A stretch of 64,000 nucleotides of DNA from Flavihumibacter fluminis (GCF_021491375.1 NZ_JAKEVY010000003.1:434001-498000); one strand, 5' to 3'. Numbered from the stretch's first letter, positions 33,107-41,827 are shown. Numbers and translations are program-made. The notes: generated by a model from the sequence alone, not told the origin.

Positions 33107-34357
33107 ATGACAGCAAGAAGAAAATTTCTGCAAACAGCATCTTTTCTGGGCCTGGGATGGATTTTTCCAGAAAAGATGATGCCCGGCAAGGGGGCTGGTG
33201 TGCCTGTCCTGTCAGATAGCAGGGTTTTCTGGTATGAGTTGCTAAGTAAAATAGCTCTTCCCATACTTGATCCAATGAGCAGGGGACAGTTAAAGGCAAG
33301 TATGCAGATCGAATACAGTCCTGCCTGGGGTGCTCGTGATAAAACTGTGGCATATATGGAGGCATTTGGACGATTGATTGCTGGGCTCTCACCCTGGCTG
33401 GCCCTACCTCAGGATGAGACACCGGAGGGTAAGTTGCGTACTAAAATAACGGAGCTTCTGTTGAAAGCGCATACCCACGCTGTAAATCCAAACTCTCCGG
33501 ATTATTTAACCTGGCACAGGGAAGGTCAGCCGTTGGTGGATGCTGCATTTATTGCCCATAGTTTCCTGCGTGCACCAAAACAAACCTGGGATATGCTTGA
33601 CGGCAATACCAGGAAACGGTACATTGAACATTTTAAATCTCTTCGCAGAGTTAAACCGCCTTACAATAACTGGTTGCTATTTGCAGCTATGGTGGAGGCG
33701 TTTTTATTCTCAGTAGGGGAAGCATATGATCCTTTTCGGGTTGATATTGCGCTGAGAAAACACGAAGAGTGGTATGCAGGGGATGGCTGGTTTAAGGACG
33801 GACCTGTTTTTCATTTTGATTATTACAACGGGTATGTAATTCATCCAATGTTACTTGACATACTGAAAGTGTTTCAGGTACAGGGAAAACAACAGGAAGA
33901 AAAGTACAGGCTTGAACTAAAAAGAATGCAGCGGTATTCTACATTCTTAGAACGGTTGATTTCTCCTGAGGGAACGTTTCCTGCATTTGGAAGGTCGATC
34001 ACGTATCGGTTGGGGGCATTCCAACCGCTATCACAGCTCGCACTAATGGATCTATTGCCGGATGGGGTTTCGAATGGGCAGGTAAGAGCCGCCTTGTCGG
34101 CTGTTGCAAATCGTATGTTTGGAGTTGAGGGAAATTTTACGGATAAGGGTTATCTCAGATTAGGGTTTGCAGGCCATCAACCTACTATCGCTGATTCTTA
34201 TTCCAATTCAGGAAGTATGTACCTGACTTCTTTAGGATTTCTTCACCTCGGCTTACCGGCTGATCATGCATTCTGGACAGCACCTGCGGAAGACTGGACA
34301 TCCCGGAAAGCATGGTCAGGTCAACCCTTCAACAAAGATTACGCGGTTGATTATTAA
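33107..34357 (+). CDS. DUF2264 family protein with Tat-like leader
   Basis: A 416-residue protein. The N-terminus (MTARRKFLQTASFLGLGW) looks like a twin-arginine export signal. The body is an alpha/alpha-toroid DUF2264 domain: MEAFGRLIAGLSPWLALP, NNWLLFAAMVEAFLFSVGE, DGPVFHFDYYNGYVIHPM and FGRSITYRLGAFQPLSQLAL. Members occur in polysaccharide loci and resemble unsaturated glucuronyl hydrolases or polysaccharide lyases in fold, but activity is not firmly known. It follows the fucosidase by 3 bases, so the two are one operon and may act on the same fucose-containing glycan. Confidence 0.85.
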   Translation: MTARRKFLQTASFLGLGWIFPEKMMPGKGAGVPVLSDSRVFWYELLSKIALPILDPMSRGQLKASMQIEYSPAWGARDKTVAYMEAFGRLIAGLSPWLALPQDETPEGKLRTKITELLLKAHTHAVNPNSPDYLTWHREGQPLVDAAFIAHSFLRAPKQTWDMLDGNTRKRYIEHFKSLRRVKPPYNNWLLFAAMVEAFLFSVGEAYDPFRVDIALRKHEEWYAGDGWFKDGPVFHFDYYNGYVIHPMLLDILKVFQVQGKQQEEKYRLELKRMQRYSTFLERLISPEGTFPAFGRSITYRLGAFQPLSQLALMDLLPDGVSNGQVRAALSAVANRMFGVEGNFTDKGYLRLGFAGHQPTIADSYSNSGSMYLTSLGFLHLGLPADHAFWTAPAEDWTSRKAWSGQPFNKDYAVDY

Positions 34358-34365
34358 CTATTACT

Positions 34366-34433
34366 CGGTCTCCCGCCCCCCGCCTCCTTTCTCCCGTCTC
34401 CTTTCCTCCATTCCCCCCTCTTCCATACTCACC
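34366..34433 (-). repeat. purine-rich repeat after the LacI gene
   Basis: On the minus strand, AGGTGAGTATGGAAGAGGGG starts at the LacI stop codon (TGA at 34429-34431) and runs into GGAATGGAGGAAAGGAGACG and further purine-rich DNA. It resembles the tracts at 1876-1920 and 43675-43740. Confidence 0.65.
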
Positions 34434-35442
34434 TCTTATGCTCTACCAGCTCGCCATCAATGAGAATATTTTGAGGGGCAGGTTGTTGATCTTCCGGCGC
34501 ATCCATTAGTTGCATCAGGATTTCCGCAGCCTTTCTTCCCTGTTTGCCAGGGTATTGTTCAATGGAGGCCATAGGTGGACTTTCAAGATAGCCGGAAATG
34601 GGGAGGTTAGCATAGCTGACGAAAAATATATCCTTGTTATTTTTAATTTTTTTGGACTTACAATATTGAATGGCGTCAAGGGCAACATAATCGTTAATCG
34701 CCAGGACTGCTGTGGGTGGCTGTTTCAGGCTGAGCAGACTTTCCATAGCTTCGGCTGTCCCTTCCCGTGTGAGATCGCAATAGGCTACCAAACTGAGATC
34801 AATTTTGAGCCTTTTTTTTTGCATCACTTCCATATAAGTATCCGTACGTTCTTTGGAAGACTTCATTTCTTTGGGGCCATTGATGATACCGATTCTGCGA
34901 TGCCCTTTTTCCATCAGGAATGTAATTGCCTGGTGAGTTCCCTGCGGCATGTTAAAGGCCACTTTGTTATAGGCATTGGAGGCGGGTACACGGTCAAAGA
35001 AAACGACAGGAATTCCATATTTCTCCAGTACTGCAAAATGATCCAGATTTTTGGTATGCTTGGAAAGTGAAACAATGATGCCATCCACCCGCTGGTTTTT
35101 CATGGCTGTCAGAATTTCAATTTCGCGCTCAACATTATCCTGGGACTGTCCGATCAGCACATTGTATTTATGCTGCATGGCAAGCTCTTCAATTCCACTG
35201 ATGGCACCTGCAAAAAAATCTTCAATCAGGTAAGGAAGTATTACGCCGATTGTAAAGGTTTTTCGCTGTTTGAAGAAAATAGCGGTCTGATTGGGTTCAT
35301 AGCCCAATTCCCTGGCAAGTTCCTGCACCCTGGTTTTTGTTCTCAAGCCGATACTGGGGTGATCATGTAAGGCGCGGGAGACGGTTGAAACAGAGATTTT
35401 CAGCTGTTTTGCAATTTCTTTGATCGTTGGTACCTTACTCAT
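34429..35442 (-). CDS. LacI family transcriptional regulator
   Basis: A 337-residue regulator: an N-terminal helix-turn-helix (IKEIAKQLKISVSTVSRAL, residues 7-25), the hinge near residue 50, then a periplasmic-binding-protein-like sugar-sensing domain (TIGVILPYLIEDFFAGAISG; VDGIIVSLSKHTKN; AVLAINDYVALDAIQYCK). It would bind a sugar or sugar phosphate and regulate uptake or hydrolase genes. It converges on the fucosidase-DUF2264 pair, which are the likely targets, although no shared operator was found. A palindrome upstream of its own start suggests autoregulation. Confidence 0.92.
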   Translation of the reverse strand: MSKVPTIKEIAKQLKISVSTVSRALHDHPSIGLRTKTRVQELARELGYEPNQTAIFFKQRKTFTIGVILPYLIEDFFAGAISGIEELAMQHKYNVLIGQSQDNVEREIEILTAMKNQRVDGIIVSLSKHTKNLDHFAVLEKYGIPVVFFDRVPASNAYNKVAFNMPQGTHQAITFLMEKGHRRIGIINGPKEMKSSKERTDTYMEVMQKKRLKIDLSLVAYCDLTREGTAEAMESLLSLKQPPTAVLAINDYVALDAIQYCKSKKIKNNKDIFFVSYANLPISGYLESPPMASIEQYPGKQGRKAAEILMQLMDAPEDQQPAPQNILIDGELVEHKR

Positions 35443-35485
35443 GTTTGGCAGTGGGTTCGAATCCTAAAAATAACCATAAATAAAC

Positions 35486-35503
35486 TAAACCGAAGGCGGT
35501 TTA
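35486..35503. promoter_or_regulatory. candidate operator of the LacI gene
   Basis: TAAACCG-AAGG-CGGTTTA is a perfect palindrome of 7-bp arms, 44 bases upstream of the LacI start codon. The CG-containing half-sites flanked by A/T suit LacI-type regulators. Confidence 0.55.
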
Positions 35504-35644
35504 AATTGTAATATTGTTCCTGGAATTCGCCTCTGATAGCAGCAGTAAACTTTTTACAAAATGAAAGTATATCCACCTGACTGCTTCTTCTTACTCTTCG
35601 TATTTCCAACAGTAATTTTTAATCTTAGTTTAATCTAATAACAT

Positions 35645-36514
35645 ATGGGAAAGCTTCTCCGGGTTTTATTTGTATTTATCGTACTGGCCGGTTGTAACAA
35701 TGCTTCAGACAAATCAGTGAGCAGTAGCGTAGCATTGGTTGACAGTATTCAGTCTTCCACTAATCATTACTGTTATGAAAATGCGGCTGGAACTGATTCC
35801 ATCCGGCTGAGTATTGACCTGGTTGGTACCGATGTGTCTGGTGAATTGCTTTATGCCATACGCGGTAAAGACAGAAACGAAGGTTCTGTACACGGAGAAT
35901 GGTTCGGCGATACATTGGTGCTTGACTATATGTATCAGTCGGAGGGAAGCTTATCATCCCGCCAGGTTGTGTTTATAAAACAGGATAGTATACTGGTGGA
36001 AGGATATGGTGCCAGTGAGGAAGTGGATGGGAAAATTCGCTTTGTCAACAGGGCTGAACTTTCCTTTGGCCAGGGAATCAGGTTAAAAGAGGTGAACTGT
36101 GAAACACCCCTTGCGGCTTCCAGTCCGGTTGCTTCAACTGCCCCAATTCAGTTAGAGCAGGGTAGTGAAGTGTTGTACATGTATCGGTGGGAGTTAAAAG
36201 AACTGAATGGTACAACCATAGAAGAAGCCAGGCGGGGTCAGTTTTTTCTCCTCTTTACACCTGGTCAGGTTGGAAGGGTTTCAGGAAAAGGTGGCTGTAA
36301 CCGGATTTCCGGCAATGTTGAATTGTTGGAAAACAGGGGCTTAAAATTTGGGGCAATTGCCAGTACTAAAATGGCTTGTCCGGATATGGAGCAGGAAGCA
36401 ATTTTTCTGAAATCACTTGCAGAGGTAAATCAATGGAAGATTGTAAACAATGTGTTATACCTGCAAAAGGATGGCTCTAATCTGGCATTATTCCAGTCTG
36501 TTACAAACAAATAA
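35645..36514 (+). CDS. META-domain lipoprotein
   Basis: A 289-residue lipoprotein (lipobox VLAGCNNASD, Cys near residue 17). Residues 30-140 form a beta-rich region without a clear family (DSIRLSIDLVGTDVSGELL; HGEWFGDTLVLDYMYQS). Residues about 178-285 are a META domain (YRWELKELNGTTIEEA; GKGGCNRISGNVEL; STKMACPDMEQEAIFLKSL), related to the HslJ heat-shock protein. Such proteins sit in the envelope; HslJ affects novobiocin resistance in E. coli, but the molecular role is not known. The lipase gene begins one base after its stop. Confidence 0.88.
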   Translation: MGKLLRVLFVFIVLAGCNNASDKSVSSSVALVDSIQSSTNHYCYENAAGTDSIRLSIDLVGTDVSGELLYAIRGKDRNEGSVHGEWFGDTLVLDYMYQSEGSLSSRQVVFIKQDSILVEGYGASEEVDGKIRFVNRAELSFGQGIRLKEVNCETPLAASSPVASTAPIQLEQGSEVLYMYRWELKELNGTTIEEARRGQFFLLFTPGQVGRVSGKGGCNRISGNVELLENRGLKFGAIASTKMACPDMEQEAIFLKSLAEVNQWKIVNNVLYLQKDGSNLALFQSVTNK

Positions 36515-36515
36515 T

Positions 36516-37604
36516 ATGGCAAAACATAGTGTATGGCTAGCAGGATTGCTGCTGTTTTTTATTGAACTACCTGCCCAATCGCTTCAACCCGGTTTTGATA
36601 AAGCAGAATATGAAGAGTTGATAAAAGTTTCGGTTCGAACTGCAAAGGAAAAAGCGTATGCCGATACGTTTCCGGAACCTCAGCGTTTTCAGATGGTGTA
36701 TGAATCGCCTGTGATGGGACTTGAAAATCTGTGGGACTTATGGACAGACAAAAATGGGCAGGCGGTGATCAGTGTAAGAGGTACCACCACCAATATGGAT
36801 AGCTGGCTTGCCAATATTTATGCTGCCATGGTTCCGGCCAGGGGGACTCTCCAGTTAGAGGAAGGATATAATTTTGATTATCAGCTGGCCACGCATCCAC
36901 AGGCGGCGGTTCATGTGGGCTGGTTGCTGGCAACCGGCTACCTGGTTCGTGACATCTTACCAAAAATTGATTCAACCTACCGGTCGGGTACCAAAAATAT
37001 CCTGATCATGGGGCATAGCCAGGGGGGAGGGATTGCCTATCTGCTGACGGCTCATTTATACAGTTTGCAACGATCAGGGAAATTACCGGCGGATATTCGT
37101 TTCAAGACTTACTGCAGTGCCGGACCAAAGCCTGGTAATCTATATTTCGCGTATGATTATGAGGCTATGACCTACGGGGGATGGGGATTTAATGTGGTGA
37201 ATGCGGCCGACTGGGTGCCGGAGGTTCCACTTTCCATACAAACGATCCAGGATTTCAACAATACCAATCCATTTACCAATGCGAAAGCCCTGATCAAGAA
37301 GCAGAAATTTCCGGATAAACTGGTCTTGAAGTACGTGTACAATCGTCTGAGTAAACCAAGTATCCGGGCGCAGCGGAATTATCAGAAATACCTGGGAAAA
37401 CATACTTCCAAAATCGTGGGTAAAAAATTAAATGGCTTCCAGGCTCCCGGGTATTATAATTCCAATCATTATGTGCGTACCGGGTCCACAATAGTGTTGC
37501 ATCCGGATGAGGAGTACCGGATGCGCTGGCAGGATAGTGAAACAGATATGTTTGTGCACCACCTGCACAGCCCCTACCTCTTCCTGTTGCGAAAACTACC
37601 ATAA
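36516..37604 (+). CDS. lipase class 3 family protein, secreted
   Basis: A 362-residue protein from the ATG at 36516. The frame is open earlier but that part overlaps the META gene, and MAKHSVWLAGLLLFFIELPA is an evident signal peptide. The fungal-type lipase domain holds ISVRGTTTNMDSW (oxyanion side) and ILIMGHSQGGGIAYLLTA with the Ser nucleophile; the acid is likely in NAADWVPEVP and the His in NSNHYVRTG. It would hydrolyse a lipid or other ester outside the cytoplasm. It is coupled to the META lipoprotein gene with a one-base gap. Confidence 0.88.
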   Translation: MAKHSVWLAGLLLFFIELPAQSLQPGFDKAEYEELIKVSVRTAKEKAYADTFPEPQRFQMVYESPVMGLENLWDLWTDKNGQAVISVRGTTTNMDSWLANIYAAMVPARGTLQLEEGYNFDYQLATHPQAAVHVGWLLATGYLVRDILPKIDSTYRSGTKNILIMGHSQGGGIAYLLTAHLYSLQRSGKLPADIRFKTYCSAGPKPGNLYFAYDYEAMTYGGWGFNVVNAADWVPEVPLSIQTIQDFNNTNPFTNAKALIKKQKFPDKLVLKYVYNRLSKPSIRAQRNYQKYLGKHTSKIVGKKLNGFQAPGYYNSNHYVRTGSTIVLHPDEEYRMRWQDSETDMFVHHLHSPYLFLLRKLP

Positions 37605-37627
37605 TACCACCCGACGGGTAAAAAACT

Positions 37628-37635
37628 TAACTTTG
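37628..37635 (+). promoter_or_regulatory. promoter element of the ferredoxin-oxidoreductase gene
   Basis: TAACTTTG is an exact TAnnTTTG match, 17 bases before the ATG at 37652, which implies a very short leader. No TTG element is found at the right distance upstream. Confidence 0.4.
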
Positions 37636-37651
37636 CGGATTATTTGAGGAT

Positions 37652-38695
37652 ATGAGTACAATTGAAGCGGCCCCGGCACCAATACCGGGATTAACACCCA
37701 AGGATTTTGCAACGGATCAGGAAGTGCGCTGGTGCCCTGGATGCGGTGATTATTCCATCCTGGCACAGGTGCAAAAAGTGATGCCTGGAATTGGTGTTCC
37801 AAGAGAAAATATTGTCATTATTTCCGGCATTGGTTGCAGCAGCCGCTTCCCGTATTACATGAATACCTATGGAATGCATTCCATTCATGGGAGAGCTACC
37901 GCCATTGCGAGCGGATTGAAAGCCACCCGTCCGGAACTGAGTGTCTGGATTGTAACCGGAGATGGCGATGGATTGAGTATTGGAGGCAATCACACCATCC
38001 ATCTGCTGCGTCGCAATTTTGATGTAAATATCCTGCTCTTTAACAACCAGATTTACGGCCTGACCAAGGGCCAGTATTCACCTACTTCTGAGGAGCATAA
38101 GGTTACCAAGAGTACACCATTTGGGTCAATTGATCATCCCTTTAACCCACTTGCCCTGGCAATGGGTGCGGATGCCAGTTTTGTTGCCCGAAGTATGGAT
38201 CGTGATCCCAAGCACTTACAGGAAATGCTGATCCGCAGTCATGCGCACAAGGGTTCCTCTTTCCTGGAAATCTATCAGAACTGTAATATTTTCAACGACG
38301 GTGCCTTTGAGATATTTACAGAGAAATCAACCAAACAGGAACAGGCCCTTTTCCTTGAACAGGGCAAGCCACTTTTGTATGGAGCAAATAAAGACAAAGG
38401 GATCCGCTTGGATGGATTGAAGCCTGTATTGGTAGACCTCAATGCAGGATTCAGTGCCGACGACTGCTGGATTCATGATGAAAGAGATTTTTACAAAGCC
38501 CAGATATTGGTTCGACTCTTTGATGATCCCCGGATAGAAGGACATATGCCAAGGCCATTCGGTGTTTTCTATGAAGCGGATCGTGCCTGTTATGAAGATA
38601 TTATGGCGATGCAGATTGAAGAAGCAATTTCGCTTAAGGGTGACGGTGATCTTGACCGCCTGTTACGCGGTTCTGAAGTCTGGACCATTCAATAA
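37652..38695 (+). CDS. korB: 2-oxoacid:ferredoxin oxidoreductase, beta subunit
   Basis: A 347-residue thiamine-diphosphate subunit. The four Cys expected to hold a 4Fe-4S cluster are visible: two in WCPGCGDYS, one in GIGCSSRFPYY and one in YQNCNIFND. The thiamine/Mg motif is TGDGDGLSIGGNH, followed by NNQIYGLTKGQYSPTS, which is typical of 2-oxoglutarate or 2-oxoacid forms (KorB). With its alpha subunit it oxidatively decarboxylates 2-oxoglutarate to succinyl-CoA and reduces ferredoxin. In many genomes korA is adjacent; here it is not in the window, so the partner must be elsewhere or the pairing differs. Confidence 0.9.
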   Translation: MSTIEAAPAPIPGLTPKDFATDQEVRWCPGCGDYSILAQVQKVMPGIGVPRENIVIISGIGCSSRFPYYMNTYGMHSIHGRATAIASGLKATRPELSVWIVTGDGDGLSIGGNHTIHLLRRNFDVNILLFNNQIYGLTKGQYSPTSEEHKVTKSTPFGSIDHPFNPLALAMGADASFVARSMDRDPKHLQEMLIRSHAHKGSSFLEIYQNCNIFNDGAFEIFTEKSTKQEQALFLEQGKPLLYGANKDKGIRLDGLKPVLVDLNAGFSADDCWIHDERDFYKAQILVRLFDDPRIEGHMPRPFGVFYEADRACYEDIMAMQIEEAISLKGDGDLDRLLRGSEVWTIQ

Positions 38696-38994
38696 TCAGC
38701 CTGTTATATAGTACAAAAAATAAGCCAGCGATGGAAATCGCCGGCCTGTGCTTACCTCTGAAACCACAAAAAGAAAGAGGTTATATATGGGTTTTCAATA
38801 ATCTCAGTTGGTATGCAAACGGATTGCACACAATAAATAAAGGGGGTAATCGATCAGATGGCTTTGTCAGGATAAGGCAAGCTTCGCAATACTAACAGGA
38901 AAGGGCAGGAATTGGAATCGCAGGAATTGGACTATAGGTTAAAATGTCTAAAAAACTGGTTAAAATTAAAGCCTGAAGCAATACAACACAAAAA
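38696..38994. other. 299-base gap between convergent genes
   Basis: No credible gene. At 38724-38745 there is a hairpin GCCAGCGAT-GGAA-ATCGCCGGC with one mismatch and no T run. At 38905-38931 the 12-base unit GCAGGAATTGGA occurs twice with three bases between. The end next to the cupin gene is AT-rich. Confidence 0.6.
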
Positions 38995-39861
38995 TTAATC
39001 GGAAAAATCTACTATTTTCTTTCTTTTGTACGCGTACCACCAGTTCGGCATTGTTTTTTTCATCAGCGTATCAATATTTCTCATACCGAAAAGATTCCAG
39101 GCACCATGCAGCTTGCCTTCCAATGACTGTTGCAAAGCGCGGAGACTCATCGCGAAGCCACTCTCCAGGTATTCCATGTGGTGCCAGTATCCTGCGGGCA
39201 TGAAGAGTGTATCGCCATGTTCAAGTACCAGATCAAAGCCGGCTGCCTTTTTCAGGAGAGGAAACTCCTCCAGGTTCAGTTTGGATTGGGCAGGGTCATA
39301 ATACTTTTCAAAGTTCGCAAAACTCAAAACTTCCCAGGGTTTACGGTAGATATAACGATGCTGGTTGTAGGGAAACAGTAAAACACGCTTGCGACCAATA
39401 AATTGGGTGTGCAGAATATGCGACATATCAATATCAAAATGCATATGGGTAACGGAACCCTGGCCACCTATAAAAAGCATTGGAAATCGCTTCACAAAGC
39501 CTTTCAGATAGGCATCCGGCCATGAAAAATCCTTCACTAACTGAGGTGCATGGGTAAAGAGGTTGAACAAAAAGATACGAAGTTCAACAGGGCCTTGTTT
39601 TATCTGGTCGATATAATCGCCAAAAAGCATATAATCGTCAGCTGTATTGATGGGAGTTCGGGCATCACTTTTGATGTTATTATACACTCCCACTTTTACG
39701 GAACCTACTGCATCTTTAAAATAATCCCAGTTCCATTTCTGGAAAGCAGGCCACTGTTGAGAGAGCTTTTTGATAACAACGGGTATTCCTTTGTTGTAAT
39801 AAAGGCTTTTGAACTCATCCGGACTGATTGAATCCCAAACATCAACTGATTTCAATAGCAT
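38995..39861 (-). CDS. JmjC/cupin_8-like domain protein (possible Fe(II)/2-oxoglutarate hydroxylase)
   Basis: A 288-residue cytoplasmic protein of the cupin_8/JmjC type. The metal-binding HMHFDIDMSH (H-x-D with flanking His) is in the middle, HTQFIGRKRVLLFPYNQHRY follows with a likely 2-oxoglutarate-contacting Lys or Arg, and the second His is in LFMPAGYWHHMEYL. Related bacterial proteins hydroxylate proteins or small molecules with O2 and 2-oxoglutarate. The start MLLKSVDVWDSISPDEF is at the usual position. It is divergent from the Sua5 gene with 29 bases between. The substrate is unknown. Confidence 0.85.
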   Translation of the reverse strand: MLLKSVDVWDSISPDEFKSLYYNKGIPVVIKKLSQQWPAFQKWNWDYFKDAVGSVKVGVYNNIKSDARTPINTADDYMLFGDYIDQIKQGPVELRIFLFNLFTHAPQLVKDFSWPDAYLKGFVKRFPMLFIGGQGSVTHMHFDIDMSHILHTQFIGRKRVLLFPYNQHRYIYRKPWEVLSFANFEKYYDPAQSKLNLEEFPLLKKAAGFDLVLEHGDTLFMPAGYWHHMEYLESGFAMSLRALQQSLEGKLHGAWNLFGMRNIDTLMKKTMPNWWYAYKRKKIVDFSD

Positions 39862-39890
39862 AGGTCTGGTGTTTCTTCTTAACTTAGAAT

Positions 39891-40505
39891 ATGCTTATTC
39901 ATGTGCATCCGGAGAATCCGCAACCGCGGGCAATCCGGACCATTGTTGATACATTACGTGAGGGAGGGATTATCATTTATCCAACCGATACGATTTATGG
40001 TATTGGTTGTGATATTTTTCAACCTAAAGCGATTGAACGGATCTGCCGGATCAAACAGGTCGATCCTGCCAAAGCACAGTTATCCTTTATCTGTTACGAC
40101 CTGAGTGATCTAAGCCAGTATACCAAATCCATCTCCACGCCTCTGTACCGTTTGTTGAAAAGTCATTTGCCTGGTCCGTATACGTTTATTCTTCCGGCCA
40201 GTAAAGAGGTCCCAAAAATATTAAAAAGCCGGAAAGATACCATTGGACTTCGTGTACCTGGTAATAATATAGCCCGTACCATCGTTCGGGAGTTGGGGCA
40301 TCCCATTTTAAGTGCCTCTCTGCCGGGGGAAATGGTAGAAGAGTATACCGATCCGGAAATGATCCAGAGCAATTTTGGAAAACTCGTTGACGTGGTGGTA
40401 GACGGGGGCATTGGTGGCTGGACTCCTTCCACCATCATAGATTGCACACAGGATCCACCGGAACTGGTTCGCCAGGGAGCGGGAGAATGGTCAGAATCAG
40501 AATGA
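39891..40505 (+). CDS. L-threonylcarbamoyladenylate synthase (YrdC/Sua5 family)
   Basis: A 204-residue single-domain YrdC-type protein. The nucleotide and threonine-binding segments are IIIYPTDTIYGIGCDIFQP near the N-terminus, RICRIKQVDPAKAQLSFICY, LPGPYTFILPASKEVP, and DTIGLRVPGNNIARTI. It makes threonylcarbamoyl-AMP from Thr, bicarbonate and ATP for t6A37 on ANN-decoding tRNAs, in the cytoplasm. It has the short (YrdC/YciO) architecture without the Sua5 C-terminal domain, so a YciO-like paralogue cannot be ruled out. It ends on the base before the convergent RNase HII gene. Confidence 0.88.
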   Translation: MLIHVHPENPQPRAIRTIVDTLREGGIIIYPTDTIYGIGCDIFQPKAIERICRIKQVDPAKAQLSFICYDLSDLSQYTKSISTPLYRLLKSHLPGPYTFILPASKEVPKILKSRKDTIGLRVPGNNIARTIVRELGHPILSASLPGEMVEEYTDPEMIQSNFGKLVDVVVDGGIGGWTPSTIIDCTQDPPELVRQGAGEWSESE

Positions 40506-41102
40506 TCAGAATAAGGATGGGGTCACCGGATTGATCTGGAAACTTTTACGATGGAATTCACAGAGTCCGTATTGCAGAATGGCATCCCGGTGAACTTTTG
40601 TGCCATACCCTTTATTTTGTTTCCAGCCGTACTGCGGATAAGAATAATGCAATTGGTTCATGTGATCATCGCGACAGGTTTTGGCAAGAATGCTTGCGGC
40701 AGCTATTGACGCGTACAGGGAATCACCCTTGACAATACAACGGTGAGAAATACCCGAAAAGGAGCGAAAGCGATTCCCGTCAATGAGCAGGAGTTCCGGT
40801 TTGGTAACCAGGCTCTGAATAGCGAGGTGCATGGCTTTCCAGGTAGCCTGCAAAATATTGATGCGATCGATCTCTGCTTCTTCCACGGATGCAACAGCCC
40901 AGGCTACTGCTTTTTCCTGGATGAAACCACGTAATTCGTACCGGTCTTTTTCCTTTACCTGTTTGGAATCGTTGAGCAAGGGATGATAGAAATCGGAAGG
41001 CAGGATAACAGCGGCTGCGAATACAGGTCCGGCATAACAACCCCTACCGGCTTCATCAATTCCGGCTTCCAACAAATCCTTCTGGTAGTAGTTTTTAAGC
41101 AT
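40506..41102 (-). CDS. rnhB: ribonuclease HII
   Basis: A 198-residue protein from the ATG at 41100-41102 (MLKNYYQKDL); the four upstream codons begin with TTG and are not needed. The catalytic signature AGIDEAGRGCYAGPVFAAAV holds the Asp-Glu pair; further acidic residues are in LLNDSKQ, LLIDGNRF and the C-terminal AKTCRDDHMNQL. It cuts RNA in RNA-DNA hybrids and removes misincorporated ribonucleotides. It is divergent from the Crp/Fnr gene, and its stop codon abuts the end of the Sua5/YrdC gene. Confidence 0.95.
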   Translation of the reverse strand: MLKNYYQKDLLEAGIDEAGRGCYAGPVFAAAVILPSDFYHPLLNDSKQVKEKDRYELRGFIQEKAVAWAVASVEEAEIDRINILQATWKAMHLAIQSLVTKPELLLIDGNRFRSFSGISHRCIVKGDSLYASIAAASILAKTCRDDHMNQLHYSYPQYGWKQNKGYGTKVHRDAILQYGLCEFHRKSFQINPVTPSLF

Positions 41103-41167
41103 CTGCAGGCTCAAAAATAGAAAGAATCTTTTGTCGTATTTTTATTGGTTTACAAAAACTCAGAAAT

Positions 41168-41803
41168 ATGTCAGTAACTGAAATCAGGGAGCATTTTCCA
41201 ACTTTTGAAAAGGAATTGATCGACGATATAGAAGCAAAAAGTGAAATCCGTTCATTTACAGCAGGGGAACAACTGATGCGCACAGGGCAATATTTTAAAA
41301 GCACCATGCTTATTGTGGAGGGACTCGTAAAAGTTTACCGGGAAGATGACCAGGGGAATGAGTTTTTCATGTACTACCTGCAGCCGGGGCAAGCCTGTGC
41401 GCTGAGTATGGTATGTGCTGTAAAGCAGGAAACCAGCCAGATTATGGCTAAGGCGGTAAAAGATACCGAGGTGATCAGTATTCCGCTGGCCTATATGGAC
41501 GAATGGATGGGAAAGTACAAATCCTGGTACCATTTTGTTCTGGAAACTTATCGCGCACGGTTTGAAGAACTGCTTGTAACCATTGATCATATCGCGTTCA
41601 GGGCGATGGACGAACGGCTGGAATTCTACCTGAAAAAACATGTCCAGACACTGGGGTCAAAGATCATTCCTATCAGTCATCAGGAGATTGCGGACGAGCT
41701 CAATTCATCCCGTGAAGTAATTTCCCGATTGTTAAAGAAAATGGAACAATTGGGCAAGGTTAAGCTGCAGCGAAACTCAATAGAAGTGATCCACCTGAGC
41801 TAG
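41168..41803 (+). CDS. Crp/Fnr family transcriptional regulator
   Basis: A 211-residue protein: cyclic-nucleotide-binding-like beta-roll (about residues 20-120), a dimer helix, and a C-terminal winged helix with recognition segment ADELNSSREVISRLLKKMEQ. No Fnr-type N-terminal Cys cluster is present, but two Cys (C77 and C83, in QACALSMVCAVKQ) sit in the sensor domain. It stands 80 bases upstream of a persulfide dioxygenase-rhodanese gene and the rest of a sulfur-handling operon, on the same strand. A Crp-like palindrome lies between them. I infer it controls this operon and might sense reactive sulfur through the Cys pair. Confidence 0.9.
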   Translation: MSVTEIREHFPTFEKELIDDIEAKSEIRSFTAGEQLMRTGQYFKSTMLIVEGLVKVYREDDQGNEFFMYYLQPGQACALSMVCAVKQETSQIMAKAVKDTEVISIPLAYMDEWMGKYKSWYHFVLETYRARFEELLVTIDHIAFRAMDERLEFYLKKHVQTLGSKIIPISHQEIADELNSSREVISRLLKKMEQLGKVKLQRNSIEVIHLS

Positions 41804-41811
41804 TGGAAGAA

Positions 41812-41827
41812 TGTGACAAAAGTCATA
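41812..41827. promoter_or_regulatory. candidate Crp/Fnr binding site upstream of the sulfur operon
   Basis: TGTGAC-AAAA-GTCATA is close to the Crp consensus TGTGA-N6-TCACA with one mismatch. It lies between the Crp/Fnr gene and the first sulfur-operon gene, 57 bases before the latter's ATG, a suitable place for an activator. Confidence 0.55.
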
